From: Pseudomonas sp. Seg1
GTDB taxonomy: Bacteria > Pseudomonadota > Gammaproteobacteria > Pseudomonadales > Pseudomonadaceae
Direction: 5' to 3'
DNA: 64,000 bases
Assembly (NCBI RefSeq): GCF_018326005.1
Contig: NZ_AP021903.1
Span: forward strand, 4,639,001-4,703,000
Part shown: in pieces, positions 9,510 through 17,811 of the stretch
Position numbering within the stretch: position 1 is the first letter of the stretch
Layout: the number at the start of each line of letters is the position of its first letter
Notes under the pieces: model-generated
The model's input: only the letters and a program-made list of their open reading frames with translations
Databases searched by the model: none
Told to the model about the DNA's origin: nothing
Translations under genes and position numbers: made by a program

Positions 9510-10547
9510 ATGAAAAAACGAGTCGCACTGGTGCTGGGCTCCGGTGGCGCCCGGGGTTATGCCCATATCGGAGTCATTGAAGAGATCGAGAAACGCGGTT
9601 ACGAAATTGCCTGCATTGCCGGGTGTTCGATGGGCGCGGTTGTCGGCGGGATCTACGCCGCCGGCAAACTCGACGTTTACAAAAACTGGATCGAAAGTCT
9701 CGATTATCTGGATGTGCTGCGCCTGGTCGACGTGAGCTTCCGCCTCGGCGCGATTCGTGGCGAAAAGGTCTTCGGCCAGATCCGCAAGATCGTTGGCGAG
9801 ATCAACATTGAGGACTTGCGCATTCCCTATACAGCCGTCGCCGCGGATCTCACCAATCAGCAAGAAATCTGGTTTCAGGAAGGCTGCCTGCATCAGGCGA
9901 TGCGTGCCTCGGCGGCGATTCCCAGTCTGTTTACTCCGGTCATGCAGGGCAATCGGATGTTGGTCGACGGCGGCATCCTCAACCCGCTGCCAATCGTGCC
10001 GGTGGTGTCGAGTCACTGCGATCTGATCATCGCGGTCAATCTCAACTCGACCAACCAGCGCCATTACAAATTGCCGGTGATCCAGCGTCCTGCGGCATTT
10101 CGCAGCCGGTTCGACAGCCTGATCAGTTCGCTGGGTTCGAAGATGCCGTTCCGCCGGACACAAGCTGAACAGTTACTGCGACTGGAACAGGAAGCCTTGC
10201 GCGCCGAGGCCGCCGACATCAACCCGTGGCTCGAAGGCGCCGAACCCGAAGCCCAGCAACCCGCCGCCGCGCCCGAACGCGAAGGCGCGCCGAAATCCGC
10301 CACCGGGTCATTCATCATCGACAACGTCGGCCCGGCCTCGCTGCTGGATTTGATCAACCAGAGTTTCGAGGTGATGCAGACCTCGCTGGCGCAGTACAAG
10401 ATTGCCGGATACCCGCCAGATATCCTGATCAATGTGCCGAAGCGGGTTTGCCGGTTTTTCGAGTTTTACAAGGCGCCGGAGTTGATCGCGTTGGGACGCG
10501 AGATTGCGCGGGATACGCTGGATCGGTATGACAGCGAACAGGGATGA
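9510..10547 (+). CDS. Patatin-like phospholipase family protein (RssA-like)
   Basis: 345 residues from the ATG at 9510, preceded by a strong GGGAGGAAG site. The patatin hallmarks are in order: oxyanion loop GSGGARGYAHIG (about 10-21), nucleophile elbow GCSMG (GxSxG, about residue 40), and catalytic Asp in DGG (about 155) followed by ILNPLP. No signal peptide or secretion repeat is present, so it is probably cytoplasmic or membrane-associated. It resembles RssA/YchK rather than ExoU. The tail from about 220 onward has a low-complexity Ala/Pro/Glu linker (EPEAQQPAAAPERE) before a conserved C-terminal segment. Lipid substrate unknown. Confidence 0.88.
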   Translation: MKKRVALVLGSGGARGYAHIGVIEEIEKRGYEIACIAGCSMGAVVGGIYAAGKLDVYKNWIESLDYLDVLRLVDVSFRLGAIRGEKVFGQIRKIVGEINIEDLRIPYTAVAADLTNQQEIWFQEGCLHQAMRASAAIPSLFTPVMQGNRMLVDGGILNPLPIVPVVSSHCDLIIAVNLNSTNQRHYKLPVIQRPAAFRSRFDSLISSLGSKMPFRRTQAEQLLRLEQEALRAEAADINPWLEGAEPEAQQPAAAPEREGAPKSATGSFIIDNVGPASLLDLINQSFEVMQTSLAQYKIAGYPPDILINVPKRVCRFFEFYKAPELIALGREIARDTLDRYDSEQG

Positions 10548-10590
10548 GCGCATCAGCAAACCCTAGATATTTTGGTTATATGCAACGCAC

Positions 10591-10613
10591 AGGGAGCCGA
10601 CTATCAGCTCCCT
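10591..10613. other. Short hairpin between convergent genes
   Basis: Seven-base arms AGGGAGC / GCTCCCT around a 9-base loop, in the 97-base gap between the phospholipase gene and the broken Big_2 gene. No T tract follows, so terminator function is only a possibility. Confidence 0.3.
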
Positions 10614-10644
10614 GAATCACTCGCAAATAGCTGAAGGCCTGCCC

Positions 10645-11236
10645 CTACAGATTTCTGCCGAGTGCATTAAAGACATGGCCAGTGTCATTTGTCTGCTCAA
10701 CTCCCGTTTTCAGGTTCTTCGTGTAAACGTTTATTCCGGTTTCAATCGGATAAGGAGGCTGAGGCTCTGGCTTATCCGTAGACCCTGTTGTCGACCAGAA
10801 CTGTCCATCATTCAGCGGCCACTGATCGCCAAAGCGCTGGTGAAGAATCCTTAACTCATTGATATCTGCCAACCTCACTCTTTCTCTATTTGCGTCATCT
10901 ACCAGGGTAGCCAGTGGCCCCGGGCCTAAAGAAAAATAGCGATGTCCGTTAGGGATACTCAAGATGTAGCTTTTATGTTGCCCTGTCGCATCCTTGGCTG
11001 TCACCGTGACTTGACCCGCACTTAATGCAGTGACAAGGCCCTGATCGTTGACATTAGCAATGCGTGGGTCATTAACCTCGAAGCTATACGGTTTTTTACC
11101 ACCGCTAGGCTGACGCTGATAGCGTCGTATCAGCCGAGCCGTGTGGCATCAATCCGGGATGCATCTGTAAAGAATGAGCGGCTCCCGTGATGACAGCCTC
11201 AGACTGATCCATTTCAAATTTGGCGAGTTTGTCCAT
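10645..11236 (-). pseudogene. Broken gene encoding an Ig-like (Big_2) domain protein
   Basis: Two overlapping minus-strand frames look like one gene. The first starts at the ATG at 11236 (MDKLAKFEMDQSEAVITGAA, with GGAGC upstream) and stops at 11105. The second is open from 11148 to 10645 without a good start and contains a clear Big_2 signature (FEVNDPRIANVNDQGLVTAL followed by SAGQVTVTAKDATG). The frames differ by one base and overlap at 11105-11148, so a single-base indel there would join them into a protein of about 195 residues. The C-terminus has no anchor. Big_2 proteins are usually long and surface-exposed, so this may also be a remnant with lost domains. The gap 11237-11412 holds nothing else I recognise. 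Confidence 0.55.
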
Positions 11237-11412
11237 AAGTGCTCCACGTCGATCCGTTGGTCGAGTTAGTCACCGAGTCGCAGGCAGTTGAATATGTGAG
11301 CTCGGCGAGAGCAAGCTACAGCGGGCGAATAGCGGTTGGCACCTGACAGAAATGACAGTCCCGACGAATGGTATGCGCGAGTAATCCCGGAGCTTTTAAT
11401 CAGCGTCCTTCA

Positions 11413-12114
11413 CTACTGATTGAACCCACCCTCCAATAGTCGATACCCGACCCCCGCCTCCGTCACGATAAACCGCGGCTGCGTCGGATCATCCGCCAGT
11501 TTCTGGCGTAAATGCCCCACCACAATCCGCAGATAGTGACTGTCCTCGGTATGCGTCGGCCCCCAGATATCCTTGAGCAATTGCTGCTGCGTGATCACCC
11601 GCCCAGGATGCCGCGCCAGTTGCGCCAACACCGCATATTCCTTGCGGGTCAGCGCCACTTCGGCGCCGTCCAGCAATACGCGCCGATACGCCAGATCCAC
11701 GGTCAACGGGCCGAAATTCAGCGCTGCCTGCTGCGCCTCGCCCGCCGGTGCCTGGCGCAACAAGGCGCGCACCCGGGCAAGAAACTCCTGAATGCCGAAC
11801 GGCTTGGTCACGTAATCATTGGCGCCACCATCCAGCGCCTGGACTTTCTGCCCTTCGCTGGCGCGCACCGACAGCACCAGCACCGGCGCCGTGGCCCACT
11901 CGCGGAACTCGCGCAGCACCTGCTGACCGTCCATGTCCGGCAGGCCCAGGTCAAGCACCAGCAAGTCCGGTTTGTTCAGCGCCGCTTGCGCCAAACCCTC
12001 GGCACCGGTGCCGGCCTCGAGCACTTTGTAGCCTTGTGAAGCGAGGCTGATGCGCAAGAACTTGCGGATCTGCGGTTCGTCGTCGATGACCAAAATGGTC
12101 GCAGTCTGGCTCAT
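11413..12114 (-). CDS. kdpE: KDP operon response regulator KdpE
   Basis: 233 residues, OmpR/PhoB type. The receiver domain has the acidic pair (VIDDEP), the phosphorylated Asp in LLVLDLGLPDMDG (about residue 55) and the Lys in VTKPFG. The winged-helix domain follows, with LTRKEYAVLAQLARHPGRV and the recognition region DSHYLRIVVGHLRQKL. The KdpE-type ending is VGYRLL. It lies 48 bases after kdpD on the same strand and would activate kdpFABC under potassium limitation. Confidence 0.95.
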   Translation of the reverse strand: MSQTATILVIDDEPQIRKFLRISLASQGYKVLEAGTGAEGLAQAALNKPDLLVLDLGLPDMDGQQVLREFREWATAPVLVLSVRASEGQKVQALDGGANDYVTKPFGIQEFLARVRALLRQAPAGEAQQAALNFGPLTVDLAYRRVLLDGAEVALTRKEYAVLAQLARHPGRVITQQQLLKDIWGPTHTEDSHYLRIVVGHLRQKLADDPTQPRFIVTEAGVGYRLLEGGFNQ

Positions 12115-12162
12115 GAATTCACATCAACAGAAAAGATTGGCAAGAGAGTAGCGCAGTCGCAA

Positions 12163-14814
12163 TCAGGCTTCATCGTCCATCCCCGGTTGCGTCTGCAACG
12201 GCAGGTGCAGGGTGATGCGGGTGCCGCGCCCATCGATGCCGTCGCCAACGCTGATTCGTCCGCCGTGCGCACCGACCATGCCCTGACAAATCGCCAGGCC
12301 CAGCCCCGTGCCTTGGCCACCGCGATCACCACGGGCGGCGGTGTAGAACATGTCGAAAATCTTCGCTCGCTCATCTTCGGGAATGCCCGGCCCTTCATCA
12401 CTGACCGAGAAAAAAATCTCATCGTTATTCGCTCCGGCGCTCAGTTGCAAACGACCGTGAAGGGGCGAGAAGCGCGCGGCGTTTTCCAGCACATTGACCA
12501 GTGCCTGCTCGATCAGCGCCGCATGCACGAACAACAACGGCAACTCGGCCGGCACATCGGTGCTGACCTGCAACGGTGCGAGCACCGCACGCAGGCGATT
12601 GAGCGAACTTCCGACGATGTCGGCCGGCGACACCCAGTCCCGCGCCAGCTTCAGCGCGCCGTGGCCGAGGCGGGTCATGTCGAGCAGGTTCTGGATGTAG
12701 CGGTCGAGGCGCTCGGCTTCATCGCGGGTGCCTTCGAGCAGCTCACGACGATCCTCCAGGGGGATCGCTTCGCCGAGGGCCAACAGACTGTCAATGCTGC
12801 CGCGCATGGAGGTCAGCGGTGTGCGCAAATCGTGGGATACCGAGGCGAGCAAGGCGCTGCGCAGTTGCTCGGTTTCGCCGTGCAGGCGCGCCGCTTCCAG
12901 ATCGTCCGCCAGTTGCGCGCGGGCCAGTGCTTGCGCCAATGGCTGACTGAGCGCGGTGAGCAAACGACGACGCTGGCCACTCAGGGTCTGGCCTTCTTTG
13001 GCGCAAACACCGAGCAAGGCCAACGGCCCGTCTTCGACCGACAGCGGCCACCACCACCAGCGACCGAACGGCAACGTGCCCGTGCCCATGCCGGCCGGTT
13101 GATCGTGCTGCCAGGCCCAGTCGGCGGCGGCGCGTTCGGACTCGGTGAATTCCAGTGGCCCGCCGGTCTCGACTTTCCAGCCACCCTGGCCGTCGCGATT
13201 GAGCAGACACAATTGCAGATCGCTCCAGCCATTGAGGTGCTGCGCAGCGGCGCTGACCACGGCCTGCCGATCAGTAGCAGCGGTGAGTTTGCGCGACAGA
13301 TCGAGCAGTTCGCTGGTTTCTTCCTGGGTGTCGCGCAACGCTTGCAATTGCCGACGCTGACGTGCCGCGAGATTACCGGTGAGCGCCGCCATCAACAGGA
13401 AGAACAGCAAGGTCAGCACGTCTTCTTCGCGCTGGATGCTGAAGGAAAAATTCGGTGGGATGAACAGAAAGTCGTAGGTCAGAAACGACAACGCCGCGCA
13501 GGCCAGCGCCGGGCCAAGACTGCTGCGCACCGCCACCAGCAACACTGCCGCGAGGAACACCAGCGAGATATTCGGCAGCGGCAACACACTCGACACCGCC
13601 CACGCCAGGGCACTGGCCAGCACCGTGGCGACCAGCGCCAGCGCGTAGTCGAACCACACCAGTGTCGGCGTTGATCGAGGGCGCGGTTGATGCTGCTCCT
13701 GATCGCTGTCGAGGACGTTGATTTCCAGACCATGGGCCTGCCGCAACAAGCGTGCAGCCAAGCCGCCACCGAACAAGCGACGACGCAGACGCGGTCGCGA
13801 TTGGCCGACCAGCACCAGACTCGCCCGGCGTTCAGCGGCATGCTGGATCAGGGTTTTCGCCACTTCGCCGGCACGCAGCAACACCACTTCGCCGCCGAGG
13901 CGCTCGGCCAGCTGCTGAGCGCTTTGCAGGCGCAGACGCGATTGCTCGTCACGCACCGTGCCGTTGTCGACGTGCACCAGACTCCACGGCAAATGCCGAC
14001 GCTGCGCCACCCGACTGGCGTGACGCACAAGGCGTTCGGCCTGCGCATCGCCATCGACACCGACCAGCAAACGTCCGCGCACCGCCGGCGCGGCCTGACC
14101 GAGTTGCCGATAGCCCTGAGCGAGATCGTTATCGACCTGTGCGGCAGCGGTTTGCATCGCCAGCTCGCGCAGTGCGGTGAGGTTGGTCTGGGTAAAAAAT
14201 GCATCGATCGCAGCGCGGGCCTGCTCCGGCACGTAGACCTTGCCTTCGCGCAGTCGCTCAAGCAATTCGCGCGGTGGCAAGTCGATCAGCAGCAGTTCGT
14301 AGGCTTCCTGCAGCACCCAGTCGGGCAGCGTTTCGCGCACCTGCACACCGGTGATGCCACGCACCTGATCGTTGAGGCTTTCGAGGTGCTGGACGTTGAC
14401 CGTGGTGAACACGTCGATGCCGGCGGCGAGCAGTTCCTGAATGTCTTGCCAGCGTTTGGTATGGCGACTGCCGGGAGCGTTGCTGTGTGCCAGTTCATCG
14501 ACCAGCACCAGTTTCGGTTTGGCGGCGAGGATGCCGTCGAGGTCCATTTCTTCCAGCATCACACCACGGTATTCCGAGCGCACCAATGGCTGCTGCGGCA
14601 GGCCGCCGAGCAGCGCTTCGGTTTCGGCGCGGCCATGGGTCTCGACGACCCCGGCGATGACTTTTACGCCCTGGCGCAGTTGGGTGTGGGCAGCCTGGAG
14701 CATCGCATAGGTCTTGCCGACGCCGGGAGCGGCGCCGAGAAAAACCTTGAGTCGGCCACGGCCGTCGCGGGGCAGGTCAGCTAACAGTGCGTCGGCGCGG
14801 CCGGAGTCGCTCAT
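12163..14814 (-). CDS. kdpD: Osmosensitive potassium channel histidine kinase KdpD
   Basis: 883 residues, the normal length. Domains in order: N-terminal KdpD domain with Walker-A-like GAAPGVGKTYAM (about 28-39) and DELAHSN; a universal-stress-protein-like domain (about 245-370, VLVGQSRPRLRRRLFG); four close membrane helices (DUF4118 region, about 395-490); a GAF-like segment; HisKA with the phospho-His in SVSHDLRTPLTSMRG; and an HATPase domain with NVLENAARFSP and GPGIPEDE, then GTGLGLAICQG. It senses potassium and osmotic state and phosphorylates KdpE. It is separated from kdpC by a 138-base gap holding a repeat, so kdpDE may have its own expression. Confidence 0.96.
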   Translation of the reverse strand: MSDSGRADALLADLPRDGRGRLKVFLGAAPGVGKTYAMLQAAHTQLRQGVKVIAGVVETHGRAETEALLGGLPQQPLVRSEYRGVMLEEMDLDGILAAKPKLVLVDELAHSNAPGSRHTKRWQDIQELLAAGIDVFTTVNVQHLESLNDQVRGITGVQVRETLPDWVLQEAYELLLIDLPPRELLERLREGKVYVPEQARAAIDAFFTQTNLTALRELAMQTAAAQVDNDLAQGYRQLGQAAPAVRGRLLVGVDGDAQAERLVRHASRVAQRRHLPWSLVHVDNGTVRDEQSRLRLQSAQQLAERLGGEVVLLRAGEVAKTLIQHAAERRASLVLVGQSRPRLRRRLFGGGLAARLLRQAHGLEINVLDSDQEQHQPRPRSTPTLVWFDYALALVATVLASALAWAVSSVLPLPNISLVFLAAVLLVAVRSSLGPALACAALSFLTYDFLFIPPNFSFSIQREEDVLTLLFFLLMAALTGNLAARQRRQLQALRDTQEETSELLDLSRKLTAATDRQAVVSAAAQHLNGWSDLQLCLLNRDGQGGWKVETGGPLEFTESERAAADWAWQHDQPAGMGTGTLPFGRWWWWPLSVEDGPLALLGVCAKEGQTLSGQRRRLLTALSQPLAQALARAQLADDLEAARLHGETEQLRSALLASVSHDLRTPLTSMRGSIDSLLALGEAIPLEDRRELLEGTRDEAERLDRYIQNLLDMTRLGHGALKLARDWVSPADIVGSSLNRLRAVLAPLQVSTDVPAELPLLFVHAALIEQALVNVLENAARFSPLHGRLQLSAGANNDEIFFSVSDEGPGIPEDERAKIFDMFYTAARGDRGGQGTGLGLAICQGMVGAHGGRISVGDGIDGRGTRITLHLPLQTQPGMDDEA

Positions 14815-14837
14815 GCTTGATCTCTTCAGTCAGATGT

Positions 14838-14948
14838 TGATCGTTCCCACGCTCTGCGTGGGAATGCAGCCCGGGACGCTCTGCGTCCCACTAATGCAGA
14901 CGCGGAGCGTCCATTGATGCATTCCCACGCAGAGCGTGGGAACGATCA
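14838..14948. repeat. Long inverted repeat with GTTCCCACGC core
   Basis: Perfect 31-base arms (14838-14868 and 14918-14948), starting TGATCGTTCCCACGCTCTGC. Each arm is itself partly palindromic (CCCACGC/GCGTGGG). The centre contains two smaller hairpin-forming pieces around GGGACGCTCTGCGTCCC. It fills most of the gap between kdpC and kdpD and differs in sequence from the REP family elsewhere in the window. Confidence 0.85.
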
Positions 14949-14952
14949 TCTT

Positions 14953-15498
14953 CTACAGTTTTTCCAGTGCCATGTTCAGCTCAAGCACATTCACCACCGG
15001 CGGCCCTACCAACGGCTGTTCGATGTGCGCATCGAGCAGTTGCTGCAAGGTCGACACCGGCAGATTGCGCGCTTGCGCGACACGCGCCAGTTGATAGGCA
15101 ATTGCCGCTGGAGGCAAGTGCGGATCGAGGCCGCTGCCGGAAGTGGTCAGCAGCGCCAATGGCACTGGACCTTGCCCGGGAACCTGCAATTTGTTGGCGT
15201 CGTCGATCACCCGTGTGGCCAGTGCCGGATTGCTCGGCGCCAGGTTGCTCGCGCTGCTGGAAACGGTCGCAAACGCACCGGCCGATGGCCGTGGGTGGAA
15301 CCAGGCATCGCCGACAAAATCCTGGGCGATCAGAGACGAGCCGCGAACCTTGCCATCGGCGTCGTGAACCAGACTGCCGTTGGCCTGTGCGGGGAACGCG
15401 ACTTGCGCGACGCCAGTCACCACCAGTGGATAGGCAACGCCGGTGACCAGGGTCATCAGCACCAGCAGGCTCAGGGCCGGACGTATCATTGTGGACAT
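14953..15498 (-). CDS. kdpC: Potassium-transporting ATPase KdpC subunit
   Basis: 181 residues from the ATG at 15498 ([10 protein letters not shown]). The open frame upstream to 15615 is low-complexity sequence from the neighbouring repeat and is not part of the protein. There is a single N-terminal membrane helix ([18 protein letters not shown]) and then the periplasmic domain with the KdpC motifs [24 protein letters not shown] and VARARNLP-like [12 protein letters not shown]. KdpC stabilises the KdpFABC complex. It is unusually far (245 bases) from kdpB because of an inserted element. Confidence 0.95.
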   Translation of the reverse strand: MSTMIRPALSLLVLMTLVTGVAYPLVVTGVAQVAFPAQANGSLVHDADGKVRGSSLIAQDFVGDAWFHPRPSAGAFATVSSSASNLAPSNPALATRVIDDANKLQVPGQGPVPLALLTTSGSGLDPHLPPAAIAYQLARVAQARNLPVSTLQQLLDAHIEQPLVGPPVVNVLELNMALEKL

Positions 15499-15554
15499 TT
15501 CAGAATCCTCGAATTCGTTGGGCAAACTTTGGTGGAGTGTCAGGGAATTCTTTT

Positions 15555-15731
15555 CCCCCTCACCCCAGCCCTCTCCCCCAAGGGGCGAGGGGGGAAAGGG
15601 AGCCGAACATCGCATTGTTCAAAACCTCAGTTCGACTCGATCTCTCAGGTCGGTGCAGCCCCAAAAAACACCTCGGTCAGTCCCCTCTCCCTCCGGGCGG
15701 TCCGACGTTTCGGGAGGGTCAGGGTGAGGGG
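15555..15731. mobile_element. MITE-like element between kdpB and kdpC
   Basis: About 177 bases bounded by imperfect terminal inverted repeats: CCCCTCACCCCAGCCCTCTC at the left and GGGAGGGTCAGGGTGAGGGG at the right. An internal hairpin-forming CCCCCAAGGGGCGAGGGGGG segment lies near the left end. It codes for nothing. Sequences of this CCCTCACCCC type recur between genes in many proteobacterial genomes. Here it lies inside what is normally a tight kdpB-kdpC junction. Confidence 0.65.
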
Positions 15732-15743
15732 CTCTTTGCAGCC

Positions 15744-17804
15744 TCACACCAGATGCAACGCCGTCAGCAGCATGTCGATCGCCTTGATCCCCACGAACGG
15801 CACCACAATCCCGCCCAATCCGTAAATCAGCAGATTGCGTCGCAACAACGCCGCCGCACTCGCCGCCTGCACTCGCACACCACGCAACGCCAGTGGAATC
15901 AGCACCACAATGATCAAGGCGTTAAAGACGATGGCCGACAGAATCGCGCTCTGCGGACTGGTCAGGTGCATGATGTTCAGCACGCCCAGTTGCGGGTAGA
16001 TCGAGGCAAACAGCGCTGGCAGGATCGCGAAGTATTTGGCCACGTCGTTGGCGATGGAAAAGGTCGTCAGCGCGCCGCGTGTCACCAGCAATTCCTTGCC
16101 GATCTGCACCACGTCCAACAGCTTGGTCGGGTCGCTGTCGAGGTCGACCATGTTCGCCGCTTCGCGGGCAGCCTGGGTGCCGTCGTTCATCGCCATGCCG
16201 ACGTCAGCCTGAGCCAGCGCCGGAGCATCGTTGGCGCCGTCGCCGCACATCGCGACCAGGCGACCGTCGTTCTGTTCGTGACGAATACGCGCAAGTTTTT
16301 TCTCCGGGGTCGCTTCGGCGAGGACGTCATCGACGCCTGCTTCGGCAGCAATCGCCGCAGCGGTCAGCGGGTTGTCGCCAGTGACCATTACCGTGCGAAT
16401 CCCCAACTTGCGCAGTTCGGCAAAACGCTCGCGGATACCTGGCTTGACCACGTCCTTGAGATGGATCGCGCCGAGCAGTTTACCGTCGGCACACACCAGC
16501 AACGGTGTGCCGCCGCTCTGCGCGATCTTGTCGATTTCCCGCGACAGCGCCGGGGCCAGATCGGTGCGTTTCTGGCCGAGGAAATTCAACAGCGAATCCA
16601 CCGCGCCCTTGCGATACACGCGGCCCTGATAATCGACACCGGACAAACGGGTTTCCGCACTGAACGGCACAGCGGTCAGGGTTTCCAGCGACGGCTCAGG
16701 TTGCGGATGCAGACCGCGCAGGTACTCGACGATGGATTTACCTTCGGCGGTGTCATCTGCCAGCGAGGCAAACAGCGCACCCTCGGCCAGATCGCGACCA
16801 CTGACACCCGGCGCGGCATACACCGCACTGCACCGACGGTTGCCGAAGGTGATGGTGCCGGTCTTGTCCAGCAACAACACATGCACATCACCCGCCGCTT
16901 CCACTGCACGCCCGGATTTGGCGATCACGTTCAGGCGCACCAGGCGATCCATCCCGGCGATACCAATGGCCGACAGCAAGCCACCGATGGTGGTCGGAAT
17001 CAACGTCACCAGCAGCGCCACCAGGAACACCAGCGGCAAGCTGCCATTGGCGAAGTGGGCGAACGGTTGCAGGGTCACGACCACCAGCAAGAAGATCAGG
17101 GTCAGGCCGATCAGCAGGATATCCAGCGCCACTTCGTTCGGGGTTTTCTGGCGTTTGGCGCCTTCGACCAGCGCGATCATGCGGTCGAGGGTCGACTCAC
17201 CGGGGTTGGCGGTGATCTTCACCAGCAGCCAGTCGGAGACCAGTCGGGTGTTGCCAGTGACCGCCGAGCGATCGCCGCCGGACTCACGAATCACTGGAGC
17301 GGATTCACCAGTGATTGCCGCTTCGTTGACCGCCGCAATACCCTCGATGACTTCGCCGTCACCGGGGATCATTTCCCCCGCTTCGACGCGCACGATATCG
17401 CCTTTACGCAAGCTGGCTGCGGGCACAACCTGGAAGCTGCCATTGGCCTGTTTGCGTCGGGCGCTGAGGCCTTCGCTGCCGGCCTTGAGGCTGTCGGCGC
17501 GGGCCTTGCCGCGACCTTCGGCCAAGGCTTCGGCGAAGTTGGCGAACAGCACCGTGAACCACAGCCACAGGGCGATTTGTGCGGCGACGAACGTCGGTAC
17601 GACATTGTCCGGAATGAAGCACAACACGGTGGTGAAGATCGCGGTGAGTTCAACCACCAGCATCACTGGCGAGCGCACCAGTTGCCGAGGGTCGAGCTTG
17701 ACGAAGGCTTGCACCAGCGCCGGGCGCCACAGGGCCGAGATCGCGGTTTTCGCTTGTTCCGGTGCCTTGGCGGCAACGGGTTTGATTGCGGGCATATTCA
17801 TCAT
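15744..17804 (-). CDS. kdpB: Potassium-transporting P-type ATPase KdpB subunit
   Basis: 686 residues, usual length. P-type ATPase landmarks: TGESAPV (actuator domain, about 160), the phosphorylated Asp in [14 protein letters not shown] (about 310), KGAVDSLL in the nucleotide-binding domain, and [18 protein letters not shown] (about 510). Membrane helices flank these. KdpB hydrolyses ATP to drive potassium uptake through KdpA. The start at 17804 ([12 protein letters not shown]) lies 7 bases after the kdpA stop, indicating co-transcription. Confidence 0.97.
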   Translation of the reverse strand: MMNMPAIKPVAAKAPEQAKTAISALWRPALVQAFVKLDPRQLVRSPVMLVVELTAIFTTVLCFIPDNVVPTFVAAQIALWLWFTVLFANFAEALAEGRGKARADSLKAGSEGLSARRKQANGSFQVVPAASLRKGDIVRVEAGEMIPGDGEVIEGIAAVNEAAITGESAPVIRESGGDRSAVTGNTRLVSDWLLVKITANPGESTLDRMIALVEGAKRQKTPNEVALDILLIGLTLIFLLVVVTLQPFAHFANGSLPLVFLVALLVTLIPTTIGGLLSAIGIAGMDRLVRLNVIAKSGRAVEAAGDVHVLLLDKTGTITFGNRRCSAVYAAPGVSGRDLAEGALFASLADDTAEGKSIVEYLRGLHPQPEPSLETLTAVPFSAETRLSGVDYQGRVYRKGAVDSLLNFLGQKRTDLAPALSREIDKIAQSGGTPLLVCADGKLLGAIHLKDVVKPGIRERFAELRKLGIRTVMVTGDNPLTAAAIAAEAGVDDVLAEATPEKKLARIRHEQNDGRLVAMCGDGANDAPALAQADVGMAMNDGTQAAREAANMVDLDSDPTKLLDVVQIGKELLVTRGALTTFSIANDVAKYFAILPALFASIYPQLGVLNIMHLTSPQSAILSAIVFNALIIVVLIPLALRGVRVQAASAAALLRRNLLIYGLGGIVVPFVGIKAIDMLLTALHLV

Positions 17805-17811
17805 TCAGTCC

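Noticed and set aside
12187-13674. 495-residue plus-strand open frame
   Set aside because: Mirror of kdpD.
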